From Paenibacillus sp. FSL R5-0517 (GTDB lineage: Bacteria; Bacillota; Bacilli; Paenibacillales; Paenibacillaceae), in NCBI RefSeq assembly GCF_037974355.1, contig NZ_CP150235.1, positions 2,914,001-2,978,000 on the forward strand: DNA of 64,000 nucleotides, given 5' to 3'. Below are positions 16,926-26,342 of this stretch, piece by piece (within the stretch, counting starts at the first letter, position 1; the number at the start of each line of letters is the position of its first letter). The position numbers and the translations under genes are program-made. The notes beneath the pieces were generated by a model. It made no database searches. It was not told where the DNA came from and saw only the letters and a program-made list of their open reading frames with translations.

Positions 16926-17399
16926 TTATTTACTCGTATCCGTATCCTGGGATTGGGGGTTGGTCTCTTTTTCACCCTCATCATCATTGGACTTATTGAA
17001 CTCCAGCATACGCTCCTCGTAATCGTCCAGGAACCATAACGGGTCCATGCTGTCTTCCTCACCGTTGTAATTGATGACGATTTCTTCGCCAGCCTTGATG
17101 TCTGTATACGCGTAGAAGTCAAAGGTGTGGTTATCAAAATTGATATCATAGGTAGCGTTAGGTTCATAGGAGTGGTTGATCAGACTGCCGTAGCCGAGCA
17201 GAATGGCGGTATGATTCGCCCCATATTCGAATACGTAATCTTCCAAAATCGTTTTTTCGACATGCTCATGATCTTCATTCGGGTAAGGCACGACGGGTGC
17301 CTGATGGATCAGCGTTCCTTTCGCAATATCAACGGTAGCAAAGACCCCGCGGTTAAACTCACCACCATCACCCAACTTGGATTGTTTCACTTCAATCAT
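16926..17399 (-). CDS. SET-domain protein (putative lysine methyltransferase)
   Basis: A 157-residue protein consisting almost only of a SET domain, the S-adenosylmethionine-dependent lysine methyltransferase fold. It has the opening RGVFATVDIAKGTLI, the pseudoknot segment GYGSLINHSYEPNATY (NHS at 75-77) and AGEEIVINYN (about 103-112). The eukaryotic post-SET zinc cysteines are absent, as in other bacterial members. The acidic, polar C-terminal tail is probably disordered. Start ATG 17399 follows AGGTG by six bases. The substrate is unknown. It is divergent from the ABC-F gene. Confidence 0.85.
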   Translation of the reverse strand: MIEVKQSKLGDGGEFNRGVFATVDIAKGTLIHQAPVVPYPNEDHEHVEKTILEDYVFEYGANHTAILLGYGSLINHSYEPNATYDINFDNHTFDFYAYTDIKAGEEIVINYNGEEDSMDPLWFLDDYEERMLEFNKSNDDEGEKETNPQSQDTDTSK

Positions 17400-17528
17400 A
17401 TTTTTCACCTGATGCTCTTTGAAGAGCTCCGTTCTATATAGTAATAATTCGTTAAGGCAAAATTTTAACCCATCCTTTCATATAAGGCAAATTTCAGACA
17501 AAAAGGTGCAATATTTTTGAATAGGGCG

Positions 17529-17558
17529 TTGAGTTGTGCAGGATATAACGCTTATAAT
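17529..17558 (+). promoter_or_regulatory. SigA promoter of the ABC-F gene
   Basis: TTGAGT and TATAAT separated by 18 bases, 39 bases upstream of the start codon. Confidence 0.7.
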
Positions 17559-17596
17559 ATACAAAGAATTAAGTCTATATAGAAAAGGTGTCATGA

Positions 17597-19153
17597 ATGA
17601 GCATATTAAATGTAGAAAAATTAAGTCACGGTTTTGGTGACCGTGCTATCTTTAACGACGTTTCATTCCGCCTGTTGAAGGGCGAACATATTGGTCTGAT
17701 CGGGGCTAATGGTGAAGGTAAATCCACCTTCATGAACATTATTACAGGAAAGCTTCAGCCAGATGAAGGCAAAGTGGAGTGGTCCAAACGGATGCGTGTT
17801 GGTTATTTGGACCAGCATGCTGTATTGAACAAAGGCCAATCCATCCGTGACGTGCTTCGCGGCGCGTTCCAGTATTTGTTCGACATGGAACAGGAAATGA
17901 ATGATATGTATGGCAAAATGGGCGATGTAACTCCCGAGGAGCTTGAACAACTTCTTGAAGACGTGGGCACGATCCAGGATACACTGACTAACCAGGATTT
18001 CTACATGATCGATGCCAAGGTGGATGAAACCGCACGTGGTCTGGGTCTGACGGATATCGGTCTGGATAAAGACGTCAATGACCTGAGTGGTGGACAACGT
18101 ACCAAAGTACTGCTTGCCAAGCTGCTGCTGGAAAAACCGGATATTCTGCTCCTTGATGAGCCTACGAACTATCTGGATGAATTGCATATCGAATGGCTGA
18201 AACGCTATTTGCAGGAATATGAGAATGCTTTTATTCTGATCTCACACGATATTCCGTTCCTGAACAGTGTTATCAACTTGATCTACCACATGGAGAATCA
18301 GGATCTGACCCGTTATGTGGGCGATTATGATCACTTCCAGGAAGTGCATGAGATGAGAAAACAGCAGCTGGAGTCGGCTTACAAACGCCAACAACAAGAA
18401 ATTGCTGACCTCAAGGATTTTGTAGCTCGGAACAAAGCAAGTGTGGCAACCCGTAACATGGCAATGTCCAGACAGAAGAAACTCGACAAGATGGAAGTCA
18501 TCGAGATTGCCAAGGAAAAACCGAAACCACAGTTCAACTTCCGTGATGCAAGAACGTCTGGCAAGCTCATTTTCGAAACCAAAGGTCTTGTGATTGGTTA
18601 TAACGAACCGTTGTCCAGACCACTGGATCTGCGTATGGAACGGGGACAGAAGATTGCCCTCGTTGGTGCAAACGGAATCGGTAAAACAACCTTGATGCGC
18701 AGTATTCTGGGTGAAATTCAGGCTCTGGAAGGAACCGTTCAACGCGGTGAACATCTGGAGATTGGTTACTTCCAACAAGAGATGAAGGATGCCAACTACA
18801 ATACGTGTATTGAAGAGATCTGGCAGGAGTTCCCTTCATATACCCAATTCGAAGTGCGTGCTGCACTTGCAAAATGTGGTTTGACAACAAAACACATTGA
18901 GAGCAAGGTAGCTGTACTCAGTGGTGGCGAGAAAGCCAAAGTGCGTCTCTGTAAGTTGATCAATAACGAAACCAACCTGCTTGTACTCGATGAGCCGACG
19001 AACCATCTGGACGTTGATGCCAAGGAAGAGTTGAAACGTGCGCTCAAGGCTTACAAAGGCAGTATTCTTCTGATTTCCCACGAACCGGAATTCTACCGTG
19101 ATGTAGTTACAGAGACGTGGAACTGTGAGTCATGGACAACGAAAGTATTCTAA
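17597..19153 (+). CDS. yfmM: ABC-F family ATPase (YfmM type)
   Basis: A 518-residue soluble protein with two ABC cassettes and no membrane domain, acting on the ribosome in translation regulation or rescue rather than transport. Cassette 1 has GLIGANGEGKST, LSGGQRTK and ILLLDEPTNYLD. Cassette 2 has ALVGANGIGKTT, LSGGEKAK and LLVLDEPTNHLD. Between them is the charged, helical P-site tRNA interaction linker (HEMRKQQLESAYKRQQQE onward). Opening and length match Bacillus YfmM. It lacks the extended linker of known antibiotic-resistance members, so a housekeeping role is more likely than drug resistance. A SigA promoter precedes it and a terminator follows. Confidence 0.9.
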   Translation: MSILNVEKLSHGFGDRAIFNDVSFRLLKGEHIGLIGANGEGKSTFMNIITGKLQPDEGKVEWSKRMRVGYLDQHAVLNKGQSIRDVLRGAFQYLFDMEQEMNDMYGKMGDVTPEELEQLLEDVGTIQDTLTNQDFYMIDAKVDETARGLGLTDIGLDKDVNDLSGGQRTKVLLAKLLLEKPDILLLDEPTNYLDELHIEWLKRYLQEYENAFILISHDIPFLNSVINLIYHMENQDLTRYVGDYDHFQEVHEMRKQQLESAYKRQQQEIADLKDFVARNKASVATRNMAMSRQKKLDKMEVIEIAKEKPKPQFNFRDARTSGKLIFETKGLVIGYNEPLSRPLDLRMERGQKIALVGANGIGKTTLMRSILGEIQALEGTVQRGEHLEIGYFQQEMKDANYNTCIEEIWQEFPSYTQFEVRAALAKCGLTTKHIESKVAVLSGGEKAKVRLCKLINNETNLLVLDEPTNHLDVDAKEELKRALKAYKGSILLISHEPEFYRDVVTETWNCESWTTKVF

Positions 19154-19225
19154 ATAAAGGTTGTTCAAAAGTCACGCACTAATAATACGAGAGAGCTTGC
19201 GAACAAGCTCGAACGGTGAGAAAAG

Positions 19226-19270
19226 GCGCGAATTTTGCTTGCAAAACAGGCAGAACTCGCGCTTTTTTTT
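19226..19270 (+). terminator. Terminator after the ABC-F gene
   Basis: GCGCGAATTTTGC pairs imperfectly with GCAGAACTCGCGC, followed by eight T. Confidence 0.75.
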
Positions 19271-19309
19271 GCTTGGTTTTAACGAAAAATGTTGGTGCCC
19301 AATTCACAG

Positions 19310-19356
19310 TTGACAGCTTGAATAAGGCAATAATATAATTCAAGAAAGCGATTACA
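19310..19356 (+). promoter_or_regulatory. SigA promoter with overlapping CcpA-type cre site
   Basis: TTGACA and TATAAT with an 18-base spacer (19310-19339) form a near-consensus promoter. AGAAAGCGATTACA (19343-19356) lies across the expected start point and agrees with the cre consensus TGWNANCGNTNWCA at every position but the first. Glucose repression of the downstream glycosidase is therefore expected. Confidence 0.75.
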
Positions 19357-19367
19357 TTTATATATTA

Positions 19368-19482
19368 GAAACCTGTTTCACTGCATAGGGGCGAAGAAGA
19401 CACGGTATTCCGTATGGGTACCATTTTGCACTTAGAAGGGAAGACGGGTCTTTTTTTACTCTTCAATGAAACCGGTTTCATT
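19368..19482 (+). promoter_or_regulatory. Leader palindromes of the GH43/SLH gene
   Basis: The leader holds GAAACCTGTTTC (19368-19379) and the perfect 18 bp palindrome AATGAAACCGGTTTCATT (19465-19482). Both contain GAAACC and GTTTC halves and look like LacI-type operators. Between them a short AAGAC/GTCTT stem with seven T resembles a weak terminator. Confidence 0.55.
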
Positions 19483-19603
19483 AAAATAAGGAGGTGGACC
19501 CTGCTTTTGTACTGACCGCCGGTTCCAGAGGATAGGCTGAGCAACAACATCGCGTCTTTAAGAACCATGCTTTCATCTTTCACGCCAAAGGAGAGAATGA
19601 ACA

Positions 19604-22600
19604 TTGGATAAACTCAGAAAACCCATGATATTCATGTTATCTGCAACACTTGCGCTGTCTTCCGGACCGTTGATGCTACCAAGTAAAGCGTATGCTGATC
19701 TGGGGAGTATACCCGCCACGTTGCTGCAGGACGATTTTTCGGATGGGGATTACACGGAATCACCTGCTTGGAACGTAAGTTCAGGCAACTGGGAAGTGAT
19801 CGCGGACCCGACAGATGCGTCGAACTTCACACTTTTCCAGAGCGATACCAATGAAGGCATCATCTCTACTGGAGAATCCATGTCGGACATGACCGTGTCC
19901 ATGCGCTTTTACACGGGGAACGGTCAAGGATATCCGGGAATATTGCCGCGGTTTCAGGATAAGAGCAACTTTTACTATTTTCAAATGCAGGTTCCCAATA
20001 ATAAGCTCGTTTTCTCAAAAAGGGTGAATGGATCAGATACCACTTTGAAAACGGTGGACTATGCATTTGCCAAGAATACATGGTATACCCTCAAAGTGGT
20101 GTTATCAGGTACAACCATTCGAGGGTATATCGCCGAAAACGGCTCCGATCGATTGATATTCGATCTGGTCGATCCTACATACGGTTCAGGTACCGTGGGC
20201 ATTCGGAATAAGTGGCAATCGGTACATGCAGATGACGTGATCATTGCCGATCGACCGCCGGAGAACAATACTCAGCTCTCTATTGCAGAGCAGACGGCGT
20301 CTTCGGTTTCCCTGCAATGGTCTGAACTCGTGGGTGCATCAGGCTATCGACTGTACCGTTCCAACACGCCTGAAGGGGGCTATTCCCTGGTAACCAACAC
20401 CGGAACTTTGGGACACACAGATGAAGGATTAAGCGGGGATACGGTCTACTATTACAAACTCGCCTATGAATACGGAGGTCTGACTGAGTCCTTGTGGTCC
20501 TCGCCGTTGGAAGTACGAACTTCAGCGACCGCCCCTCAGGCTCCGAGCGAATTGAAGGCCGAAGCACTCAACGCAACGAGCGTGAAGTTATTATGGTCGG
20601 CCGTAGACAAGTCAACGGGTTACCGTGTGGTTCGGGCCGAAGCTGGCAGTGAGCAATACGAGCAGATCTATGAAGGGAAGGGGCTCACTTATACAGATCA
20701 GGAACTCGAGCCTGGCACCAGCTACAACTATCGTGTAACAGCCTTCAATGCAGCTGGGGAGTCAGCCTTCACTGTTGCAGAAGCCACGACGTACTCCATT
20801 GACTCTCCTACAGATTTTGCTGCAACAGCTGTTACGGATACATCCATCTCTCTGGGGTGGAATGCTCTTACTGGATCTGATGTAACGTATACGCTCTCCA
20901 GGTCTACCAGTGCTGCGGGTACGTATCAGCAGGTATATAGTGGGAATGAAAGTACGTTTAACGATAGTGGTCTGACGATGGGCACAGGATATTTTTACAT
21001 CATCCAGGCGACCGTGGACGGCGTAACTTCTCCAGCATCCGCGCCGTTGGGTGTTGCCACAGTTCGCACAAGCATTACACCAGGGCAATTGTGGCCAGGT
21101 CTGGACGGTCAACCGATTGATGCGCATGGGGCTGGCTTTTTCTACGATGAACAGACGGAGACCTATTACTGGTATGGTGAATATCATAAGGGCGGCTGGC
21201 CAGCTGTTGGGGTGCGTGTGTATTCCTCCAAGGATCTGATGAACTGGACAGATGAGGGCATGGCTCTATCGACACTTCAATCCATGGATGATTTTGACCA
21301 TGACCCGTTGATCTCCAAATTGTATGCGGGGCGTGAGGACCGCGTGGATATCTGGGCAGATATTCGCAAAGGACGGATCATTGAACGACCGAAGGTCATC
21401 TACAACGACAAAACAAAGAAATACGTGATGTGGGCTCACATGGACGGTGACAAGGACCCGTATAACGATAATGCGAACTACGGTAAGGCGCGGGCCGGTT
21501 ATGCGATCAGTGACTCTCCAACAGGGCCTTTTGTGTATCAGAAGAGTTACCGGATGGACAGAGCTCCGGAAGGGGAGAAAGATTACTTCCCAAGCGATAA
21601 GGGCATGGCACGTGACATGACGTTGTTCAAGGATGATGATGGTACCGGTTATCTAATCTACTCGAGCGAAGAAAACCTGACACTCTATATCTCCAAACTG
21701 AATGAAGACTACAGTGACGTAACTGGGTGGCATAAGGAAGGACGAACGGATGACAAAGGTAATCCGGTTCGTGACTCGACCTATCAGGCTGAATATGGCG
21801 TAGATTACGTGCGTGTGTTCCCTGGAGGGCAACGCGAAGCACCAGCGATGTTTAAGTATCAGGGGAAATATTATATTTTGACTTCCGGAGCTTCCGGATG
21901 GGCCCCTAACGAAAACAAAGTGACGGTGGCGGATAACATTTTTGGCCCGTGGTCAACGCAGACCAATCCGTTCGTGCGCACGTTGCCGAGTGATCCCGAT
22001 CCAGGCAAGGCTTTCGGCACACAGACCACATCCGTCATTCCGGTCGATCCGGAAAAAGGCAAATTCATTTACGTTGGGGATACGTGGAATGGTGGCAATT
22101 TCTCGAATGATGCTGCAAAATACGTGTTCTTGCCCATTGAGTTTGGAATAGGCTCCGACATTGCGATCAAGTGGTATAACAGTTGGACACCGGATCTGCT
22201 GAATTCGATGGGCAAGGTGGATATCGCTGATCCGTTGCCGGAAGCCGTGGCGCTTGGCAAAGTACCATCTCTTCCAACGACATTGAACGTTCGCGACGGT
22301 GGTGAACTGGTGTCAACGCCAGCAGTGTGGACGATTGATAACCGGGCCATGACGGCAGAAGATTTTGCTAAGCCAGGACCCCTCACGTTACAGGTAACGA
22401 CACCGGAATATAACAACAAAAAGCAGGCGGTTCGTGTAAACGTCATTCCAGAGAATGCCCTATATTTTGTGAACAGCGGAGGGTACGAAACGACTGATTA
22501 CAATCTTATGGGTGCGTATATGAAAGGAACACTGGCCAACCCGGGAACGGCAGACCAGATGTACGCTCCGGCAGAGGGTCGCAATTGGGGATACACCAGC

Positions 22601-24829
22601 GCAGACGCACTGTCATCCGGCTCTAATGGCGGAGATATTTTCTCGACCGTACGTTATCTAAACGGGGGCAATGTCAGCAATTCTCCAAAAGGCACAGACT
22701 TAACCTACAGATTTGATGTACCGAATGGAACATATGATGTGTACGCGGGATTCAACGATCCGTGGACGAATGCATCGCGCAGAGCCAATTTCATCATCAA
22801 TGGCACGAATACCGGGGCTGTTACGTTTACGCCTGCCAGTGTTAGAGCACACAAAGGCATCATTGTGTCGGACAACAAACTGGAGTTAACCGTGCGCAAT
22901 ACGGCATCACAGGACCCGATGATTAGTTGGATAATGATCGTTCAGCCAGATGCTATGCCACCTGTTAATGACAGTGCTGGTCTCAATGCGGATGCGGTGG
23001 ATTCAACGAGTGCAACGCTTCATTGGGATGCTCATCTTGGAGCAGCAAGCTACAAGCTCTACCGCTCAGATCGTGAGCAAGGTGAGTACAAGGTGGTCTA
23101 TAGCGGCAATGGACGGGAGTACACGGACAGTGAACTGAACCCTGGCACGGAGTATTATTACAAAGTGGAAGCTTTGGATGCGACAGGGCAATCCGTGAGA
23201 GGTGTATCTTCCATATACCAGGTGCATACGGCTCAGCAGACTGCTGCCGATGTAGCTACAGGCATTACAGCACTGGAACAACCTTCAGTAGGTGCGAAAA
23301 AAATGAAGTTGCCATCCGTGCCGCAAGGTTTCACAGTGAAGATCGCTTCAAGTTCGTTACCGTCCGTCATTCAGACGGATGGAACGATTGTCCCACCTTC
23401 TAAGGAAACAACAGTAATACTGGAGTTGGAAATCACTCGAATTTCTGACGACACAAGAGCCCTGACTGTACCTTTGACGGTGAAGGTGCCTGCATCTGTT
23501 TCTTCCCCAGGAGGATCGGACCCTGGTTCGGGTAGCAACCCGGGCGGCAATTCCGGTGGAAATTCAGGAAGTAGTTCAGGTTCAAGCAACAATGGCGGAC
23601 AATCAGAAGGTGTTAGCCCAGGTGCAGGAAATGCTGCACCACAACCTAAACCGGAGAAAGACCGTTCTGTTCTGGAGTTGCAGGCACAGCCTGACCAGAA
23701 AGGTGTAGTGCAGTCCAACGTGGATGCTTCAACGATCAAAGATGCTTTCGAAGTTGCCCCTGTAACAGATGTGGGTAAGCGCTTGGTCGAACTTCGGTTG
23801 AAGCCGGTTTCGGGAGCAACAGCATATGAAGTATCTCTGCCTGCCTCTGCGTTGATAGATCAGGGTGAGTCCCACGTGTTCAACATGGTTACAGAGCTGG
23901 GCATGTTGGAACTTCCCGCGTCACTGTTAACGAAGGACATCGTTGGTGATGGAATGGCATCCATCCGATTGGTCAGAACAGAGTTACCAAAAACAGTGGC
24001 AGATCAGCTTGGCACGCAATATGGAGTCCAGCTTGAGCTTCAACTGGATGGTCAACCATGGCCATTGCAAAGCGGATTCAAACTTCATCTGCCTTTCCCA
24101 TCTTCTCAAAATGTTCAGCAGGATCGGATTGTTGCATTTGTCATTGGCGAGAACGGTGTGGCAAGTCCATTGCCGCAAAGTTACTACGATCCAAACAGCG
24201 GGCAGCTTGTATTTTCCGTAACGTCACTCACAGGAAATTATGCTGTTGTGTCTGTGGAGCAGGCATTCGCAGATATTGCAGAAGTGCAGTGGTCCAAGAA
24301 AGCGATGGAGGCATTGGCAGTCCGAGGTGTGATTGATGCCGAAGCAAGTGGGGATTCCACCCGGTTGCATCCAAAACAGGAGATGACTCGCGGTCAATAC
24401 ATGCAATGGTTGATGACTGCGCTCGGCTTGAATGCTTCTTCCGGGAATGCGTTTACGGATGTAAACGAAAAGGCTCCATACTACGAAGCAGTTACAGCTG
24501 CGCGTTCACTAGGTATCACCAGTGGTACTGGTGACGGGCGCTTCCTGCCAGAGTCCACGATCACTCGTCAGGAGATGATGACGTTGACAGTTAGAGCACT
24601 TGCAGCCGCTGGTCTGGTTGACGCCGAGACAGCTGCAACGGATAAACTGACTCGTTTCCGCGATGCTTCCGAGATTCGCTCTTATGCCCGGGATAGTGTG
24701 GCCTTACTTGTGGATCTGGGCATCGCTCATGGGTACAACGGTGAGGTGAAACCACTTGATGAAGCGACACGAGCTGAATCGGCTGCGCTGCTATATGCGA
24801 TGATGAGCAAATTGGTATGGAATAAGTAA
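19604..24829 (+). CDS. SLH-anchored multidomain glycoside hydrolase, GH43-like (exo-galactanase type)
   Basis: A secreted 1,741-residue enzyme. In order: signal peptide (about 1-31); LamG/DUF1080-like beta-sandwich (42-210); three FN3 domains (225-488); a GH43-like five-bladed propeller (about 490-880) opening with DAHGAGFFYDEQTETYYWYGE, the pattern of the exo-beta-1,3-galactanase branch; a Big_4-like Ig domain (885-945); a malectin/CBM-like domain (948-1110); another FN3; an Ig-like domain; a Gly/Ser linker (about 1303-1350); a beta domain seen in other Paenibacillus surface proteins; and three SLH repeats (1545-1741) that bind pyruvylated wall polymer. Start is TTG with AAGGAG. Catabolite control is likely from the cre site. 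The exact substrate (arabinogalactan side chains or similar) is inference. Confidence 0.85.
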   Translation: MDKLRKPMIFMLSATLALSSGPLMLPSKAYADLGSIPATLLQDDFSDGDYTESPAWNVSSGNWEVIADPTDASNFTLFQSDTNEGIISTGESMSDMTVSMRFYTGNGQGYPGILPRFQDKSNFYYFQMQVPNNKLVFSKRVNGSDTTLKTVDYAFAKNTWYTLKVVLSGTTIRGYIAENGSDRLIFDLVDPTYGSGTVGIRNKWQSVHADDVIIADRPPENNTQLSIAEQTASSVSLQWSELVGASGYRLYRSNTPEGGYSLVTNTGTLGHTDEGLSGDTVYYYKLAYEYGGLTESLWSSPLEVRTSATAPQAPSELKAEALNATSVKLLWSAVDKSTGYRVVRAEAGSEQYEQIYEGKGLTYTDQELEPGTSYNYRVTAFNAAGESAFTVAEATTYSIDSPTDFAATAVTDTSISLGWNALTGSDVTYTLSRSTSAAGTYQQVYSGNESTFNDSGLTMGTGYFYIIQATVDGVTSPASAPLGVATVRTSITPGQLWPGLDGQPIDAHGAGFFYDEQTETYYWYGEYHKGGWPAVGVRVYSSKDLMNWTDEGMALSTLQSMDDFDHDPLISKLYAGREDRVDIWADIRKGRIIERPKVIYNDKTKKYVMWAHMDGDKDPYNDNANYGKARAGYAISDSPTGPFVYQKSYRMDRAPEGEKDYFPSDKGMARDMTLFKDDDGTGYLIYSSEENLTLYISKLNEDYSDVTGWHKEGRTDDKGNPVRDSTYQAEYGVDYVRVFPGGQREAPAMFKYQGKYYILTSGASGWAPNENKVTVADNIFGPWSTQTNPFVRTLPSDPDPGKAFGTQTTSVIPVDPEKGKFIYVGDTWNGGNFSNDAAKYVFLPIEFGIGSDIAIKWYNSWTPDLLNSMGKVDIADPLPEAVALGKVPSLPTTLNVRDGGELVSTPAVWTIDNRAMTAEDFAKPGPLTLQVTTPEYNNKKQAVRVNVIPENALYFVNSGGYETTDYNLMGAYMKGTLANPGTADQMYAPAEGRNWGYTSADALSSGSNGGDIFSTVRYLNGGNVSNSPKGTDLTYRFDVPNGTYDVYAGFNDPWTNASRRANFIINGTNTGAVTFTPASVRAHKGIIVSDNKLELTVRNTASQDPMISWIMIVQPDAMPPVNDSAGLNADAVDSTSATLHWDAHLGAASYKLYRSDREQGEYKVVYSGNGREYTDSELNPGTEYYYKVEALDATGQSVRGVSSIYQVHTAQQTAADVATGITALEQPSVGAKKMKLPSVPQGFTVKIASSSLPSVIQTDGTIVPPSKETTVILELEITRISDDTRALTVPLTVKVPASVSSPGGSDPGSGSNPGGNSGGNSGSSSGSSNNGGQSEGVSPGAGNAAPQPKPEKDRSVLELQAQPDQKGVVQSNVDASTIKDAFEVAPVTDVGKRLVELRLKPVSGATAYEVSLPASALIDQGESHVFNMVTELGMLELPASLLTKDIVGDGMASIRLVRTELPKTVADQLGTQYGVQLELQLDGQPWPLQSGFKLHLPFPSSQNVQQDRIVAFVIGENGVASPLPQSYYDPNSGQLVFSVTSLTGNYAVVSVEQAFADIAEVQWSKKAMEALAVRGVIDAEASGDSTRLHPKQEMTRGQYMQWLMTALGLNASSGNAFTDVNEKAPYYEAVTAARSLGITSGTGDGRFLPESTITRQEMMTLTVRALAAAGLVDAETAATDKLTRFRDASEIRSYARDSVALLVDLGIAHGYNGEVKPLDEATRAESAALLYAMMSKLVWNK

Positions 24830-24857
24830 GGTTACACCAGAATCGTAGTGTATGAAA

Positions 24858-24905
24858 AAGAAGGCTTACTTTGACCTGGGACCAGGTTGGAGTAAGCCTT
24901 CTTGA
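24858..24905. terminator. Terminator between convergent genes
   Basis: AAGAAGGCTTACT and AGTAAGCCTTCTT form a 13 bp stem with an inner CCTGG/CCAGG stem. The T tract is weak on the plus strand, and it may serve both flanking genes. Confidence 0.7.
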
Positions 24906-24998
24906 TTATGCGCCTGCCATGGGGAGAGTTGGTTACTCAACGAACGAGTTACTTCCTATCCTTTTGCAGTTGTTAGTTGTACTATCAGTGAAGAACTA

Positions 24999-25559
24999 TT
25001 AATTGTAGTGTTTACCAATTTGATAGGCTTGTTCCAGCAAACCTGCGATATGTTCTTTGGATTCTGAAATCGTTTCATAGAGAAATTCGACTCGGGATTC
25101 CTGCATTCTTGCATAACCCGCGATCCCGTTATTCAGATAATTGGAAATCATGTTGTAATAGTCGTATTTATGGAATGAAGCCTCCGTTCCCCCGGCTAGT
25201 GCAATCCACAGTGCTTTTTTGGAGTTTGCCTTGTTGAACAGCCCCATATTCCATACCTTGTCCAGATAAGCTTTGAGCATGGAGGGAACGTTATACCACC
25301 AGATCGGGAAAACAAATACAATGGCATCAGCCGCAAGCACACGATCCAGCTCTTTGCGAATTACAGGGGCATGCTGTTTATCGGGATTTTGCCAGTCTCG
25401 CTCATCTTCTACACCATATAATGGATCGAATCCGTCATGATAGAGATCGAGGATATCAATTTCATGGGAATTCTCCTGCATACCTTCTATAAAACGATTC
25501 ATTACGGCAAATGTTAGGGAATCCTGTCTTGGGTGAGTAACGACCAGTTTAACTTTCAT
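24999..25559 (-). CDS. NAD(P)H-dependent quinone oxidoreductase, flavodoxin-like fold (Flavodoxin_2)
   Basis: A 186-residue FMN protein of the NQO1/KefF/MdaB type. LVVTHPRQDSLTFAV forms the phosphate-binding loop and the segment VFVFPIWWYNVPSMLKAYLDKVW is the family's flavin-contact signature. AGGTEASFHKYDYYN follows in the usual place. It probably reduces quinones or similar electrophiles by two electrons. It is divergent from an HxlR regulator, an arrangement in which the regulator normally controls the oxidoreductase in response to thiol-reactive compounds. Confidence 0.88.
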   Translation of the reverse strand: MKVKLVVTHPRQDSLTFAVMNRFIEGMQENSHEIDILDLYHDGFDPLYGVEDERDWQNPDKQHAPVIRKELDRVLAADAIVFVFPIWWYNVPSMLKAYLDKVWNMGLFNKANSKKALWIALAGGTEASFHKYDYYNMISNYLNNGIAGYARMQESRVEFLYETISESKEHIAGLLEQAYQIGKHYN

Positions 25560-25734
25560 GTAGGAGTAACCATCCTTTTTTCTTTTTTTTGGTTAAACAT
25601 TCTGACCAATGTTATTATAAGTTTCATGACATCTTATTGAGAAGTACGCACCTTCGAGTGCTGTAGAAACCTTGAGGTTCTTCGGTTACTTTTAATAATG
25701 GATATACATATATGTGAATTATGGGGGAGTACAA

Positions 25735-26124
25735 GTGGAACAAGAAATGAAAAAATATGAGAGTGGTGTGCAGGCGATGCTGGAACTGGTCGGTGGAAAA
25801 TGGAGGATTCTTATCCTGCATCAACTGATATCAGGTAAAAAACGAACCAGTGAACTTCGCAGGGCCATTCCTGGCATTACCCAGAAGGTCCTTACCCAGC
25901 AGCTTCGTGATTTGGAAAAGAATGAAATCATCCATCGAATTATTCATCCTGAGATTCCGCCCAAGGTAGAGTATGAGCTGACCGAATATGGCCTGACACT
26001 ACAGGACATCATTGATCGCATATGTATGTGGGGAGAAAATCATTTGGACAGAGTATACGGAGATAAAAGCAGCGTGCTGGGAGATCATTTTAGGGACTAT
26101 ATTCCACTTTCAACTTCAACTTGA
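25735..26124 (+). CDS. HxlR-family transcriptional regulator
   Basis: A 129-residue winged-helix regulator. The HxlR core is clear: MLELVGGKWRILILHQLISGKKRTSELRRAIPGITQKVLTQQLRDLEKNEII, then the VEYELTEYG wing. YodB-type members sense quinones through an N-terminal cysteine. Here that cysteine is absent and the only Cys is in RICMWGE, so a different signal or mechanism is likely. Start is GTG 25735, with GGGGGAG five bases upstream. The divergent flavodoxin-fold oxidoreductase is the probable target. Confidence 0.9.
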   Translation: MEQEMKKYESGVQAMLELVGGKWRILILHQLISGKKRTSELRRAIPGITQKVLTQQLRDLEKNEIIHRIIHPEIPPKVEYELTEYGLTLQDIIDRICMWGENHLDRVYGDKSSVLGDHFRDYIPLSTST

Positions 26125-26153
26125 GCTGACCGTCCAATGAAAAATAAATCAAA

Positions 26154-26195
26154 ACCTTCCTTGATCTCAAAAGGAGGGTATTTGTTGTTTTTTGT
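26154..26195 (+). terminator. Terminator after the HxlR gene
   Basis: ACCTTCCTT pairs fully with AAGGAGGGT (one wobble) around a nine-base loop. A T-rich tract follows. Confidence 0.65.
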
Positions 26196-26197
26196 CC

Positions 26198-26227
26198 TTT
26201 ATCAGTGAAACTGATAAATGCTATAAA
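26198..26227 (+). promoter_or_regulatory. Extended -10 promoter and 21 bp inverted-repeat operator of cysJI
   Basis: TTTATCAGT, GAA, ACTGATAAA (26198-26218) is a perfect 9-3-9 inverted repeat that covers the -35 region. TGCTATAAA (26219-26227) is an extended -10 box. No good -35 hexamer exists, which suits an activator- or repressor-controlled promoter for sulfite reduction. Confidence 0.65.
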
Positions 26228-26342
26228 ATCATTGAAATTGACCCTCAACACCCGGTGTGTTAGGTTTTAAAGAGAAGAAATTAAATTAATATGATAATTT
26301 TAGTCGGAATTAAAATCGAAGCAATGCGCGAGGTGGCAAACA

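Noticed and set aside
17409..17596. Antibiotic-inducible leader peptide before the ABC-F gene
   Set aside because: No short frame with a ribosome binding site and no terminator/antiterminator pair could be drawn; the promoter is close to the gene.
26125..26342. S-box (SAM) or T-box riboswitch upstream of cysJI
   Set aside because: None of the conserved S-box or T-box blocks is present; the region holds a terminator, an inverted-repeat operator and a promoter.
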